This document shows positions 18,975 to 28,403 of a stretch of 64,000 nt of DNA, in pieces. The DNA lies in the IMG/VR virus record IMGVR_UViG_3300015262_000001, positions 1-64,000 of that record, one strand, 5' to 3'. Under the pieces are notes generated by a model. The model worked only from the letters and a program-made list of their open reading frames with translations. It had not been told where the DNA came from and did no database searches. The first letter of the stretch is position 1, and the number at the start of each line of letters is the position of its first letter. This DNA comes from a virus. The position numbers were made by a program, and so were the translations under genes.

Positions 18975-20268
18975 ACTCGAGTTCCTAAAGCTCTGGTTCA
19001 ACAACCTGGGCTATGCCAACAAGGCAGCGGTACAATCTATCATCTCGATTCAGTTCGACGATGAGGAGTCCTCTGGTGCCTTCAAGAAGATTCCCTGGAC
19101 AGTCTTTGTAGAGAAGGGTAAGTTCCACGCTATTGTCGACGGTAACACGGTTGTACTCGACGGTAAGGTGGACGAACCGTTTGCTGTAATGGATGATGCT
19201 TATTCATTCCCGGGTGACTTCCATCCAATGCTCAAGGGTAAACCTGTCGACTCTACCTTCGGCCTGATGTTGTTCAACATCGTGCTGTGGTGGGAACCGT
19301 TCCTGGGCAAGGTGGACTACGTCAATACGTTCTTCACCAAGAAACTGATTGAGGGCCATATCAACCGACTGATGGTCGACAACCCCAAGGAAGGGGAAAC
19401 CGTACCAGAAGGCAAGGCCTCTGTAGACGACTGCCTCAAGTTTACCGAGAACTGCTACTACCTGGAAGGGTTGGGGTCGTTCTTTGTTAAGCCGGGTGGC
19501 GTAGACGCCCTGTCAGTATCAGCAGCGGTACTTAAGCGTAAAGATGAGTTGTTCTCCAAGCTTAAGGCTGAAGGAAAGATGAACGATCCTGTAGCCTTTA
19601 CAGCGGCCGTTGAAGAACTGGTTCAAATGGACCGCTTGGAAATGATGGCGGGTAAGAGCAAGAACTTCTTCATCAATGACAAGTTCATCAACACTGCTCG
19701 TAAACGTATGTTCATTGCTTTCGGTATTGAACAGGACGAAGAAGGTGGCGGCTGGATTGCACTGCCTCGCAGTCTGGATGAGGGTCTTGACCCTGAACAA
19801 GTGGTCGTGCAGACCAACGCTGCGGTAGCGGGTGCGTACTCTCGCTCCATGGCAACCGGTGAAGGTGGTAGCCAGGTAAAAGAAACCCTGCGTCTTGTGG
19901 GTCGTGGCAAGGTTGAAGGCGTCGACTGCGGTACTCCTCGCACTGAAGAGATGACTCTGGTTAAAGAGAACGGCTTCAGTTGGGTGGGCGGTTACTACAT
20001 GAAAGGCAAGGAGCCTGTTCTGATCACTTCTGAAGAAGTAGAAAAGATCATGGGTAAGTCTATCCAAATGCGGGTGCCCCAATTCTGCTTGTCTCCTGAG
20101 GGTAACTACTGCAAGATCTGTTTGGGTGAAGGTTTGGCGAAGTTTGCTTCCCGTCTCTCAGCAGAAGTTGTGCGGGTACCAACAGAGTTCATGCTGCAAC
20201 GTATGAAGGCTCACCACCAGGCTGGTCGTAAACGTACCAAGTTGAACCTGGCTACTGCGATCAAGTAG
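18967..20268 (+). CDS. Virion-type RNA polymerase beta' C-terminal subunit (phiKZ gp80-like)
   Basis: 433 residues. The C-terminal part has CLSPEGNYCKICLGEGLAKF followed by VPTEFMLQRMKAHHQAGRK, matching the order of the cellular beta' segment GxCxxCYG...PGTQLTMRTFHTGG that carries the trigger loop. An upstream region (SRSMATGEGG and on to about residue 320) resembles the beta' stretch after the bridge helix. phiKZ encodes two RNAPs, each split over several genes; a second beta'C gene here (24100) lies in the gp74-like position, so this one fits gp80 of the injected virion enzyme. The start overlaps the previous gene. A strong terminator follows. Confidence 0.65.
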   Translation: MNKLEFLKLWFNNLGYANKAAVQSIISIQFDDEESSGAFKKIPWTVFVEKGKFHAIVDGNTVVLDGKVDEPFAVMDDAYSFPGDFHPMLKGKPVDSTFGLMLFNIVLWWEPFLGKVDYVNTFFTKKLIEGHINRLMVDNPKEGETVPEGKASVDDCLKFTENCYYLEGLGSFFVKPGGVDALSVSAAVLKRKDELFSKLKAEGKMNDPVAFTAAVEELVQMDRLEMMAGKSKNFFINDKFINTARKRMFIAFGIEQDEEGGGWIALPRSLDEGLDPEQVVVQTNAAVAGAYSRSMATGEGGSQVKETLRLVGRGKVEGVDCGTPRTEEMTLVKENGFSWVGGYYMKGKEPVLITSEEVEKIMGKSIQMRVPQFCLSPEGNYCKICLGEGLAKFASRLSAEVVRVPTEFMLQRMKAHHQAGRKRTKLNLATAIK

Positions 20269-20286
20269 CAAAAAATAAAGCTGTTA

Positions 20287-20327
20287 TATAACCCTACCAA
20301 CCCCTTAGCGGGGTTGGTAGGGTTATA
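20287..20327. terminator. Bidirectional hairpin terminator
   Basis: An 18-bp perfect stem (TATAACCCTACCAACCCC) with a TTAGC loop lies between convergent genes ending at 20268 and 20333. AAAAAATAAAGC precedes it on the plus strand, giving a T-rich tail for minus-strand transcripts. Confidence 0.9.
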
Positions 20328-20332
20328 CAGTA

Positions 20333-20863
20333 TCAGCATGGGGGTAAAACAGGCATTCCTGTCAACATGGAACTCATAGTCGGCAGACCCAAATCGTCAA
20401 TACCTGGCGAGATGGTGTAAACAACACGGTCCTTTAAATGCAAGGAGTTAAACTTGAACCGTTTCTGAAAGCCTGGCTGCGACAAGATATTCTTGATAGC
20501 GGCCATTTCAGATGGGTCGTTCATAGCGTTGATCGCATCGACCGCTGCACCCAACTTGATCATGATGGCGTCCCGGTACTCCGGAGCATACTCCACCAAT
20601 TCCGCACTAGGAAGCAATACCCCATCCAATGGATTCTTTTCAGCCAATACCGCGAGTAGATATTCTACCGAGGCTTCGAACTGTGAATCCGGATCATCCG
20701 CTAGGAACTCAATGTCGTCGAGCAGCGGATAGTCATAGGGGTTAGCCATCTGGAAGATGACAAAGATTGCTTCCATCATGATTAGGTCGAGGAACTCTAG
20801 CGCAACATCCGAATAGAGTTCCTCGCGGGTTTCAGGGTCTAGCTTGAGGATAAAGGAGAGCAT
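20333..20863 (-). CDS. Unknown acidic helical protein
   Basis: 176 residues. Acidic, Leu/Ile/Met-rich N-terminal two thirds with probable helices; C-terminus with Pro/Gly/Met and a terminal PPC. The start overlaps the end of the previous gene by one base. No family is recognised. It is the last of three small genes downstream of the helicase. Confidence 0.65.
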   Translation of the reverse strand: MLSFILKLDPETREELYSDVALEFLDLIMMEAIFVIFQMANPYDYPLLDDIEFLADDPDSQFEASVEYLLAVLAEKNPLDGVLLPSAELVEYAPEYRDAIMIKLGAAVDAINAMNDPSEMAAIKNILSQPGFQKRFKFNSLHLKDRVVYTISPGIDDLGLPTMSSMLTGMPVLPPC

Positions 20864-21240
20864 TAACCCGCCAGGTCCTTATCCTCGAACTTCAGCAAGA
20901 CCTGAATGCCTACGTAGGTCGTACTGGTGATCTGGAACATGGTGTTCTCGTATGGTTTCAGTTGGATAATGGCGTCGTGGTATTCCGGCGTCTTCTCGTA
21001 CTCTTTGAACGTAGCCAGAATGGTTTTGGCCATCTCGGCGTTGTGCTTGTTCACCTGTTCAGGGGTGGTGAAGGTTGTCGGCGTTTCCAGGTAGTTAGCC
21101 ACCAGGAAGTGCGACTTATCCACGAAGCTGTCACCCTGGAGAATCGAACGAATACGCTCTTCGATCAATTTCTGGATAACGTAGTAGTGCGGGAGCTGGT
21201 CGATCCCCGGAGTAGGGATGAAGTGCGCTTTAGTCATCAT
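20863..21240 (-). CDS. Unknown small protein
   Basis: 125 residues (MMTKAHFIPTPGIDQLPHYY); two adjacent Met codons are possible starts. Mixed helix and strand, no Cys, no motif. It overlaps both neighbours by one to four bases, so translation of the three genes 21677-20333 is probably coupled. Confidence 0.65.
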   Translation of the reverse strand: MMTKAHFIPTPGIDQLPHYYVIQKLIEERIRSILQGDSFVDKSHFLVANYLETPTTFTTPEQVNKHNAEMAKTILATFKEYEKTPEYHDAIIQLKPYENTMFQITSTTYVGIQVLLKFEDKDLAG

Positions 21241-21677
21241 GTTTGTCTTCCTCTCACAAGAAGTATAAGCTTATCTTTGAGAACTATGCTACTCACCGTA
21301 ATCTCTTCCATAGACATACTGGAATAGAGCAGGTTAATAATGTCCTCGTTATCACTTGCAATGGACTCAAGGTATCCGCTAACTTGATTCCCATACAACA
21401 TGAGGTGTCCATGCGGATCTCTTTCAAACATCAACTTCTCCTGTTCAGAATACCACCAGGAGACCACTTCCCCGTCGTCACTGTAGAGACGATCTCTTAG
21501 AAGAGAGTAATACCACTCGTCGTCAATGCGGGCATCAACGTCGGTCAGGTTAAGCAGAAAATCAGAAATGGATTCACCAACAACTGTACGCACCAGATCC
21601 CCGGCTAAGCCAAGGCAATGGCACTCCAGTATCACAGCCTTGGTGACAGTTTTTGAACCGCTTGCATGTTTGTGCAT
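21237..21677 (-). CDS. Unknown small protein
   Basis: 146 residues (MHKHASGSKTVTKAVILEC). The N-terminal half is mixed and the C-terminus has a Val/Leu-rich strand-like segment ending LILLVRGRQT. The ribosome site is weak (GGACAG). It follows the helicase gene with a 34-base gap. No family is recognised. Confidence 0.65.
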   Translation of the reverse strand: MHKHASGSKTVTKAVILECHCLGLAGDLVRTVVGESISDFLLNLTDVDARIDDEWYYSLLRDRLYSDDGEVVSWWYSEQEKLMFERDPHGHLMLYGNQVSGYLESIASDNEDIINLLYSSMSMEEITVSSIVLKDKLILLVRGRQT

Positions 21678-21711
21678 ATCAACTGTCCGTTATTAGGGAT
21701 ACTCGCCCATA

Positions 21712-24039
21712 TTAATTGAGCGAGCAGTTAGATTCAATAAGTTTGAAATCCTTTTCCTTATTGGCAAAGGCAATCCGTCGTTTCTGGAAACACTCCTGAT
21801 GTTTACCGATATCATTACAGAACGGGAAGATAAACATCGGGGTGATACGACCATCGAACTTACCACGTAGCTGACGCAAGCGACCGATCATCTGTTTGTT
21901 CCGTTGGGTCGAGAAGACCGTATGGAAACAGAACGTCCTGACAAGGCCAGGGATGTCCTTACCGGTACCGCAACTACCCGGTGTGGTGATAACGATCTCA
22001 TGCTCCAGATACTTCGTTGGTGTCTTCTTGTCCTTCGTTCCAAGGAAGGTACAGAAGTCCAGGTGTGGATACTTCGCCTGAAACATCGCCAACATCGTCT
22101 CACACATTTCAATACGCGAGAAGAAGAACAGAGCCTTAGTGCCTGGCTCTCTTATTGGCGGGATGTAATTGTAATCACCCGGCTTGCCGATACCGATGTA
22201 ATACTCCACAAACATCTTGTCGGCAATCTTGAAGTAGAACTCGGTCAAGACCGCACTACGCAGAATAGACGCTTCAAGCGCCATGTCATTGTAGCTGCCG
22301 AACTGTACCGTCTTCAGGAAGTACCTGCGCTGACACAAGTGATACATGTAAGCAACGATGTCGATGTAGTTCTCAGGTTCAGGTTCCTTAAGCCTGAGAC
22401 TGATCGGGAGCATCAGGTTGTACATCTTGTTCATGAACGGATCATCAGCTGTCAAGGTAGCCGACAGTGTGAGCAGTTTCTTGATGTTGCCATGGAACAA
22501 CGACAGACAGACTTCATGGAACGACTCATGCCCCTCATCCACAATACGGTAGCCCGGGTTGATCTGTTCAAAGATCTTGCTGAGCGGTACCGCTGTGGCG
22601 TCCTTACGGTTGTTACGCAAATACCCCGAGATCCTGGAGAACGGCACGATAACAATCTTGGGATTAAGCAGTCCCTTCTCGATGTTCTCCCCCAGTAATG
22701 GCAACGAGGCGTTTTCCCACACAACCACATCACCTGGTTTCATGATCAACGTTTTCTCGATGTCATTGATCCAGGTGGTAATGTAACGCGGTTGTACCGT
22801 AATGAGTACCCGCTTGCCAAGCTTGACGGCAGTGTAGAGACCCATGTAGGTGTTGTGGGTAACAATGTAGTCCTTGACCACGAAGCAGTGGCTCGGGTGT
22901 TCTACTGCGATGCAGGTGGTCTCGGTTGGATTGCTCTCAACGATTTGCACGATCTTCAAAGCCAGATCACGGTTCTCCGAGTTCCGTAGCTTATCCTGTT
23001 TCGTCTCATCGGTGAACAGAATCTCCGGAGTCCGATGGCGGAGGATAACCGAGTTCTTGAACTTCTTGAACTTGGCTTCCGCAATACCCCCAATACTTCG
23101 AACCAGGTCACGAACCATTTTGGCTGTAATACCGTATTCGGTTTGGAAGAGGATCGAACCGTCCGACTTTGGTTCACCGCCGTTATCCAATAACCCTCGC
23201 AGCAAAGCCATCCGTTGGGAATGAGAACCTTCCAGATACTTCTCACCCAGGATCCGATCGGTCTTACCAATCAGGTAGGGTTCAATGATATCCCCACGAT
23301 CAGGGTTGCGCTCACTGGCGGTTAGCGGGATGTACCAGGTCTTCTCACTGTCCACTAACTGCTGGGTGGTCAGTACCTGCCACTCGGTTTCACCTTCAGC
23401 CCGAACTTCCCATTGGTGGTCAGGGCACGCCACGATCGATCTACGATCCTCAAACATCAGATGGTAAGTCCGTGTCATCCCTTGAGGGAAAACGCCTGTA
23501 ACGTACGTGTGGGAGCCGTCAGGGGCCATCACAAGGTCATTAACCTTGATCTGTCCAATAGGGCGCCAACCGTGGATGGTTCTGACCGGCGTATCATTGG
23601 CTAGCGCTTTACCGCCACCCGTTGGAGCATTGTTGATCTTTACCGCGCCTTCAGCTAACTGATAGTCCAGCCACTCCTCCTGAGCGGGCAATGGAGTTGA
23701 CATCTCAGGCCGGAGTTGGAATTCGCAATCAGCGCCTTCTATCTCCGGTTCTGTTTCAATAGCAATCCGGGAAGCGTTGTAACCCCGGTATTGCGCAAAC
23801 TCAATGAACTCCTTCATTAAGCTTACGGGAATCCGATACTCAGTTTTGTCGTGATTAGACTGAGCAAACACGTGAGTCACTTTCCAGACCTGTTTATTGC
23901 TTCCAGGCACTGGAACCTTACCGACCTTATACAGGTGAGCGCGGCAGAAAGGAATAATAACCTTTACACAGAAATCGCCGTAATACCCAAAGATGCGCAG
24001 GTAGGTGTGACCCATGGATACAGTGGCGGAATGCCTCAT
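21712..24039 (-). CDS. SF2 DNA helicase (UvsW-like) interrupted by an intein
   Basis: 775 residues including a 252-residue intein. Walker A is APTGGGK (K144) continued by T397 after splicing; motif II DEGHE, motif III SATLT and motif VI MIGRLRQLRGKFDG place it in helicase superfamily 2, similar in layout to T4 UvsW. The N-terminal 110 residues form a separate substrate-binding region. Residue M1 (24039) is used; M9 is an alternative start. Spliced length is about 523 residues. It follows the RNAP beta'C gene, as phiKZ gp75 follows gp74. Likely roles are replication-fork remodelling, recombination or transcription-coupled unwinding. Confidence 0.85.
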   Translation of the reverse strand: MRHSATVSMGHTYLRIFGYYGDFCVKVIIPFCRAHLYKVGKVPVPGSNKQVWKVTHVFAQSNHDKTEYRIPVSLMKEFIEFAQYRGYNASRIAIETEPEIEGADCEFQLRPEMSTPLPAQEEWLDYQLAEGAVKINNAPTGGGKALANDTPVRTIHGWRPIGQIKVNDLVMAPDGSHTYVTGVFPQGMTRTYHLMFEDRRSIVACPDHQWEVRAEGETEWQVLTTQQLVDSEKTWYIPLTASERNPDRGDIIEPYLIGKTDRILGEKYLEGSHSQRMALLRGLLDNGGEPKSDGSILFQTEYGITAKMVRDLVRSIGGIAEAKFKKFKNSVILRHRTPEILFTDETKQDKLRNSENRDLALKIVQIVESNPTETTCIAVEHPSHCFVVKDYIVTHNTYMGLYTAVKLGKRVLITVQPRYITTWINDIEKTLIMKPGDVVVWENASLPLLGENIEKGLLNPKIVIVPFSRISGYLRNNRKDATAVPLSKIFEQINPGYRIVDEGHESFHEVCLSLFHGNIKKLLTLSATLTADDPFMNKMYNLMLPISLRLKEPEPENYIDIVAYMYHLCQRRYFLKTVQFGSYNDMALEASILRSAVLTEFYFKIADKMFVEYYIGIGKPGDYNYIPPIREPGTKALFFFSRIEMCETMLAMFQAKYPHLDFCTFLGTKDKKTPTKYLEHEIVITTPGSCGTGKDIPGLVRTFCFHTVFSTQRNKQMIGRLRQLRGKFDGRITPMFIFPFCNDIGKHQECFQKRRIAFANKEKDFKLIESNCSLN
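22852..23607 (-). other. Class 3-type intein in helicase Walker A
   Basis: Residues 145-396 of the helicase. The first residue is Ala, not Cys/Ser, so the classical first nucleophile is absent. Block B has CPDHQW (Trp210 at B:12), block F has TTCIAV (Cys376 at F:4) and block G is VTHN/T (Thr394 at G:5). That is the Trp-Cys-Thr triplet defining class 3 inteins, which use the block F Cys. A remnant LAGLIDADG-type region (QRMALLRGLLDNGG) lacks the usual acidic residue, so the homing nuclease is probably inactive. It splits GGGK from T. Confidence 0.85.
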
Positions 24040-24062
24040 ACCAAAAGCCTCAAAAACATTAA

Positions 24063-24097
24063 GGGGAGGACCGAAGTCCCCCCTAAGGAGGACTTCG
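24063..24097 (-). promoter_or_regulatory. Two mutually exclusive hairpins before the helicase gene
   Basis: On the minus strand, CGAAGTCCTCC can pair with GGGGGACTTCG (11 bp, TTAG loop, one G-U pair), or the second arm can instead fold as GGGGGGAC-TTCG-GTCC-T-CCCC with a UUCG tetraloop. Both lie between the RNAP beta'C stop (24100) and the helicase start (24039). The layout resembles an attenuator or a processing site that sets helicase expression. Confidence 0.5.
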
Positions 24098-24099
24098 AG

Positions 24100-26094
24100 T
24101 TATGACACCGCGTGTTGCAGGAAACATTCCAGCACACTTGATTGACGGTCTTTAACCGCAAAGGTTTTCGGAAGGTTCAGGATGTTCTGCTGCCGTTCAA
24201 AGATCGACATCGTACCCGAACCGCGGTTATCCACACACGTTACAAAGCTGGTGAAGTATTTATCACCAGGACCGGTTGCCAGCTTGTACGAATGCTCTGC
24301 TGGGTTCTTGGTCAATGCGCAAGCCAGGATCACCTCGACGTAGATCATGTTGATGCCTTTAGTTTCTGCATCGATCAACGTCCAGAATTCCGAGAGTACT
24401 TCGCCGAAGACTTTCGGAGTAACGACCTGTTTCTTCCACGCCGCGTTACGTTTGTTAAACGTAAGGAAGTTTTCCACCCGTGCCCGGTGTGCGTCCAAGT
24501 CCTCGCGAACATATGGCAACACGAACATTGGGTCAGCATGGTTCCATTGGGACAAGTCCACCGAAATGAACTTCTTGTCTTGCATGGTCCAGCCATGGTC
24601 CAGTATATACTGGAGGAATCCCATAGAAAAGCGGGCGCGGCGAGATGATACCGATGTCTGCGCAGGATGTTGTTGCGTGGTGGTACCGCCCACCATGATG
24701 TCTTCCACCTCATACTGGAAGGTGACTTCACCAAAGTAAGGCAACTTACTGAGTGCGATCTCGTCCATGATGTCCAAGGAACGCAAGTCAGACAAATCTT
24801 TCACAATGGTCGACTTAAGAATCAGTCGAGTACCTTCTTTACACAGGTCTTTCTCGAGGAAGATCTGATCACCGTTGGAGGTAATGATTTCTTTATCTCG
24901 ATAGTGGGGTACAAACTTCTTGCTGGTAGCGTTACGGATGAAGTGTTTGGTAGACAGCATTTTCTGACCCAATGGGTTACAGATCGTGGTACCTGCAAAC
25001 ATGCCGATGTTGGCATCTTTCTTCATCATCCGGTTGTACGGGATAGCCGACTTCATCATCCCATAACACACGCCACAGGGTGTACCGGTTATGCTGTTAC
25101 AGAAACCAACACTGCGCAGGTTGACAATGTCGCCCGCTTTGATCGTCTTCACGTTCTTAACGCTGATCAGATCAACTGTGTTGTCTTCCAAGACACGATA
25201 AGAACCCAGCAAGCTCTTGGCCATCTCAGTCGACGCAATGCGCAACGGCACAGTGTCAAGCGACCCACAGTCCTGCATATGGCCGATGGAATGGATGATC
25301 GCCGTGAACAAGTGAATCTTCCGGTGGAACCATTCCGAGTCTTTCAGTGCCCGGCCGTTACTGTTAAGCGCTTTACCAGCACCACGGTTATCGCCAATGG
25401 CGTCCGCCAGGTTGACAATACCATCAGCATACCGCGCCATGACAGCGTTTGGCATAATGGTGTTATCGAGGTCGAATACTGCACCACGAATGATCGCCGT
25501 TTGATACGCTTGGTTGATACTCACACCACCCGTACGTGCCAGCAAAGCTACCGTGTTGTAATCCAACGTTTCGGATGTCTTCAGGTAAACAGAGAACAGT
25601 TCCTCCCCTTCGTCGATCGTTACTTCTTTGTCGAGTACCTTGCGATGGATCTCGCGGATACCCGGATCTTCGATCAGGTCGTCTACCGATTCAGCCATGG
25701 CCGAGATAACCGACGTTTCACTCATGACCACGATCAAGTTATTAAGCTTGGTCTGCCACATGTGAATGGTCATCTTGATCACGTCCCATTCCACTGGATC
25801 ATGAATGTTGGGTCCAATCTCACCCATGATCCAGTTCATTGGAATAGCGAGCGTCTTGTTGTTATACACGACACTCTTGCCAGTTGGGATAACCTCCTTC
25901 ACCGAATACGGCACGGTGTTGTAGGCCCGGTGAATCATCATGCCCTGCCAAGTTAACAGCATGGCATAACTGTCGCTCAGTACCTTCTCTCCATGGTCAT
26001 CCGTGACCTCAACGGCCATACGGAAACCACGCCAACGCAATACCTGGTGTTCAGGCAGGTTAGCAAAATCCCGTAGGTTAATTTGCAAGGCCAT
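24100..26094 (-). CDS. Non-virion RNA polymerase beta' C-terminal subunit (phiKZ gp74-like)
   Basis: 664 residues. LARTGGVSINQAYQTAIIRG (from about residue 185) corresponds to the beta' SGARG...QLxGxRG region; the next 60 residues follow the beta' HGARKGLADTALRTADSGY region; C332, C340 and C343 with GVCYG mark the CxxCYG site; and NIGMFAGTTICNPLGQKML with STKHF (362-385) corresponds to the trigger-loop segment GEAVG...IGEPGTQLTMRTFH. Together with the gene at 26094 it matches the gp71-73/gp74 pair of phiKZ, part of the RNAP that transcribes later genes inside the phage nucleus. The start ATG overlaps the upstream stop by one base, with AAGGAGA upstream. Confidence 0.8.
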   Translation of the reverse strand: MALQINLRDFANLPEHQVLRWRGFRMAVEVTDDHGEKVLSDSYAMLLTWQGMMIHRAYNTVPYSVKEVIPTGKSVVYNNKTLAIPMNWIMGEIGPNIHDPVEWDVIKMTIHMWQTKLNNLIVVMSETSVISAMAESVDDLIEDPGIREIHRKVLDKEVTIDEGEELFSVYLKTSETLDYNTVALLARTGGVSINQAYQTAIIRGAVFDLDNTIMPNAVMARYADGIVNLADAIGDNRGAGKALNSNGRALKDSEWFHRKIHLFTAIIHSIGHMQDCGSLDTVPLRIASTEMAKSLLGSYRVLEDNTVDLISVKNVKTIKAGDIVNLRSVGFCNSITGTPCGVCYGMMKSAIPYNRMMKKDANIGMFAGTTICNPLGQKMLSTKHFIRNATSKKFVPHYRDKEIITSNGDQIFLEKDLCKEGTRLILKSTIVKDLSDLRSLDIMDEIALSKLPYFGEVTFQYEVEDIMVGGTTTQQHPAQTSVSSRRARFSMGFLQYILDHGWTMQDKKFISVDLSQWNHADPMFVLPYVREDLDAHRARVENFLTFNKRNAAWKKQVVTPKVFGEVLSEFWTLIDAETKGINMIYVEVILACALTKNPAEHSYKLATGPGDKYFTSFVTCVDNRGSGTMSIFERQQNILNLPKTFAVKDRQSSVLECFLQHAVS

Positions 26095-28265
26095 TACAAG
26101 GTCTCCTTAGCAGGTGCTTCATAATCCGAACGGTCAGTTGGCAGTTCACGACGCAGGGTATAGCCAGAGTCACTGAGCATGCTCTGCGACATTTGTACCG
26201 CCCGGTTCAACCCATACTCGTCTGGCTTGATGATCTGGTTGATGTTAAAGCCATCTTCCGCCCGTACCACACGCTGTGCCATCCGCGTACGGAGTTCAGG
26301 TGCATAGCCCATGGCCAGTTGCTTGACCGTTTCTTTTGCGCCCGCTTGACTGAGTGTAAGCCGTGCTTCAGTTTCACCCTTGTTACGGTTCCAGACCATC
26401 CGCAACCAACTGGAATACTTGTTGGCTTCGTTAAGTTTGGCTGGCATGCCGAATGGGTTAGACATTGGCAACGACTGAGCCGACATGTCCGTACCGAACT
26501 TGTCCAACAGCATGAAGTGCTGGTTGGTGATCAGTACCGGGTTAACAGACCGCACCATCTCACCGAGGGAATCCCGGAAGGTGATTTGTTCAGGCTTGTA
26601 GCTGTACACCTTACGCAGCGCTTTGATAATCTCAACGCCGTAGAGTTTGGTGTCGCTACGCACATGCACACTGATCTGCGTGGCTGCGATATCGTTGACG
26701 TACTCGACGATGTCCTCGCGGGTTACCATGGTCATCTGTACCAGCTCTGCGAACTCTGGGAATCCAGTCTCGTAGAACAGCATCAGTTTTTCCATTGCAC
26801 CGACGTAGTCACCTTCTTTTTGGCATTGCACCACTTCTTTGTGGATATTAATGTTAATAAAGTTGATCGACTGTTCCATCAGCATCGAGAAGATCTGCCG
26901 GCGGAATGCTGGTGTGTTGTTAACCACAACGTCACACACAGTACCGTCATCATAACGCGGAGCATCTTCGTCTGGAATAATCCGAACGATTACACCCTTG
27001 TCGCCGTTCATACCCGACATCTTGAACTTGGCACGACCAGAGACGATCTCACGCAACCGGATAGTAATACTCCAGTCTTTAACACGTACACGCTTAACAG
27101 CACGGAACAGCGGGTTAGGCTTACCGGTGTTAGCATTAATGGTGTAGTTGCCCTTGGCGAAGCGGATGAACCGATTCAAAGGACGAGTCATAGCGATTGG
27201 ATTACCACGGTTAGCCGTAACTCGGCCACTGTGCCAACGAATCACTTCGTTCCACATGTCATTCTGGCGACGCTCATAGCGTTCCAGCATATTCGTGTGG
27301 GCCTGTTTGATGTATTCAGTCGAACGGTTATTCGACTTGTTCTTCATGCGCTCGCTGATCACTTCAACCGACATGACCTCGGAATCCACCGGCGCCCGGA
27401 ACAGGATGTCGTGAGTCTCGTCTGGAATGGTCAAAGCTTTCTTGGTCAGAGACACCAAAGCGTTTGCAGAGACACGACGACGGAAACCCATCACGATGCC
27501 GTCTTCGCGAATGCGCTCGCCGCTTTGTGGGAATGGGCTATCTCTGTACAGAGTCAGCGGCACCCACTCGTCTTCGTTCCAACCGTGAGCACGGATGTGT
27601 TCGAACATGCAGCGCAGTTTGTCGCGCGCACAGCTCTCGGTAATACCGATACCATCCTCTTCGGTATAGTGGAAGGAAGCCGGTGCAACCTTAAGGTCCA
27701 TACCAAACATCCACTCGCCATCTTTACTGATGCGTGGGGATTTGGCAAAGATCGTACCTTTAGGGAACACGGCGCCTTTCTTTAACTTACGCATGACATT
27801 CATGTCATAAACGTATTCAAAGCCTACGTAGGAGTTTTGTACGTTATACCGTGGAAACTCCATGATATCGTACTTACCCTTCTCATCGTTCTTGAACACG
27901 ACGTAGACCGGAGCCCATTTGTCAGTGTCACCTTCGCCGCCATTGATAGCCTGAGCGTAGAAGATTTCCTCAATAACCATGTTTGATGGAGCTTCAACAC
28001 AGCGAGCGCGTTTGGCATATTGATACTCGTTGCCAGATTTAAGTTTGCGCTCACTTGCACCCGAAGTCGCTACCGCCTTCGGGATCATGTTACCCACCAT
28101 GTAAATACGGGTAGGAGACGATACCTGTGGGAACACTACCAGGTTTGCACACACGCCCATTACCGCAGGGTGCAACTGGTTCTCGGCCAAATAAGCCCAC
28201 TTCTTAAATCGCCCCAGCCCGACCTGAGGGATCTCGACAGGAGAATCATCTTTTTTATCACTCAC
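26094..28265 (-). CDS. Non-virion RNA polymerase beta C-terminal subunit (phiKZ gp71-73-like)
   Basis: 723 residues from a GTG start with AGGAG upstream. KFKMSGMNGDKGVIVRIIP with EDAPRYDDGT (from about residue 413) matches the beta segment GRHGNKGVVSKILPVEDMP that lines the active centre, and EDGIGITESCARD (about 203-215) matches the beta (N)YEDA..ISE region. This is the C-terminal part of beta; the N-terminal part (gp123-like) is not in this window. It is expressed ahead of beta'C in one operon. A copy of the early-promoter-like element lies 48-72 bases upstream of the start. Confidence 0.8.
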   Translation of the reverse strand: MSDKKDDSPVEIPQVGLGRFKKWAYLAENQLHPAVMGVCANLVVFPQVSSPTRIYMVGNMIPKAVATSGASERKLKSGNEYQYAKRARCVEAPSNMVIEEIFYAQAINGGEGDTDKWAPVYVVFKNDEKGKYDIMEFPRYNVQNSYVGFEYVYDMNVMRKLKKGAVFPKGTIFAKSPRISKDGEWMFGMDLKVAPASFHYTEEDGIGITESCARDKLRCMFEHIRAHGWNEDEWVPLTLYRDSPFPQSGERIREDGIVMGFRRRVSANALVSLTKKALTIPDETHDILFRAPVDSEVMSVEVISERMKNKSNNRSTEYIKQAHTNMLERYERRQNDMWNEVIRWHSGRVTANRGNPIAMTRPLNRFIRFAKGNYTINANTGKPNPLFRAVKRVRVKDWSITIRLREIVSGRAKFKMSGMNGDKGVIVRIIPDEDAPRYDDGTVCDVVVNNTPAFRRQIFSMLMEQSINFININIHKEVVQCQKEGDYVGAMEKLMLFYETGFPEFAELVQMTMVTREDIVEYVNDIAATQISVHVRSDTKLYGVEIIKALRKVYSYKPEQITFRDSLGEMVRSVNPVLITNQHFMLLDKFGTDMSAQSLPMSNPFGMPAKLNEANKYSSWLRMVWNRNKGETEARLTLSQAGAKETVKQLAMGYAPELRTRMAQRVVRAEDGFNINQIIKPDEYGLNRAVQMSQSMLSDSGYTLRRELPTDRSDYEAPAKETL

Positions 28266-28312
28266 AATCTTTCTCCTATTATCTTAAACTTGATACAACC
28301 TATTCCAAAAGG

Positions 28313-28337
28313 ATGATATAGGTTTAAGTTTTATTAG
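28313..28337 (-). promoter_or_regulatory. Early-promoter-like element upstream of RNAP beta C gene
   Basis: Most divergent of five copies of the shared element. On the minus strand it reads ACTTAAACCTATATCAT, against the consensus ATTTCAAGCCTACATTAC. It ends 48 bases before the GTG at 28265 and is positioned like the others. Confidence 0.4.
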
Positions 28338-28403
28338 GGTTGCCATATCGCTTATAGCAATAAAGGATGGGGCCGCCAGTTAACAATTAGCTTGGAGAGG
28401 ACA

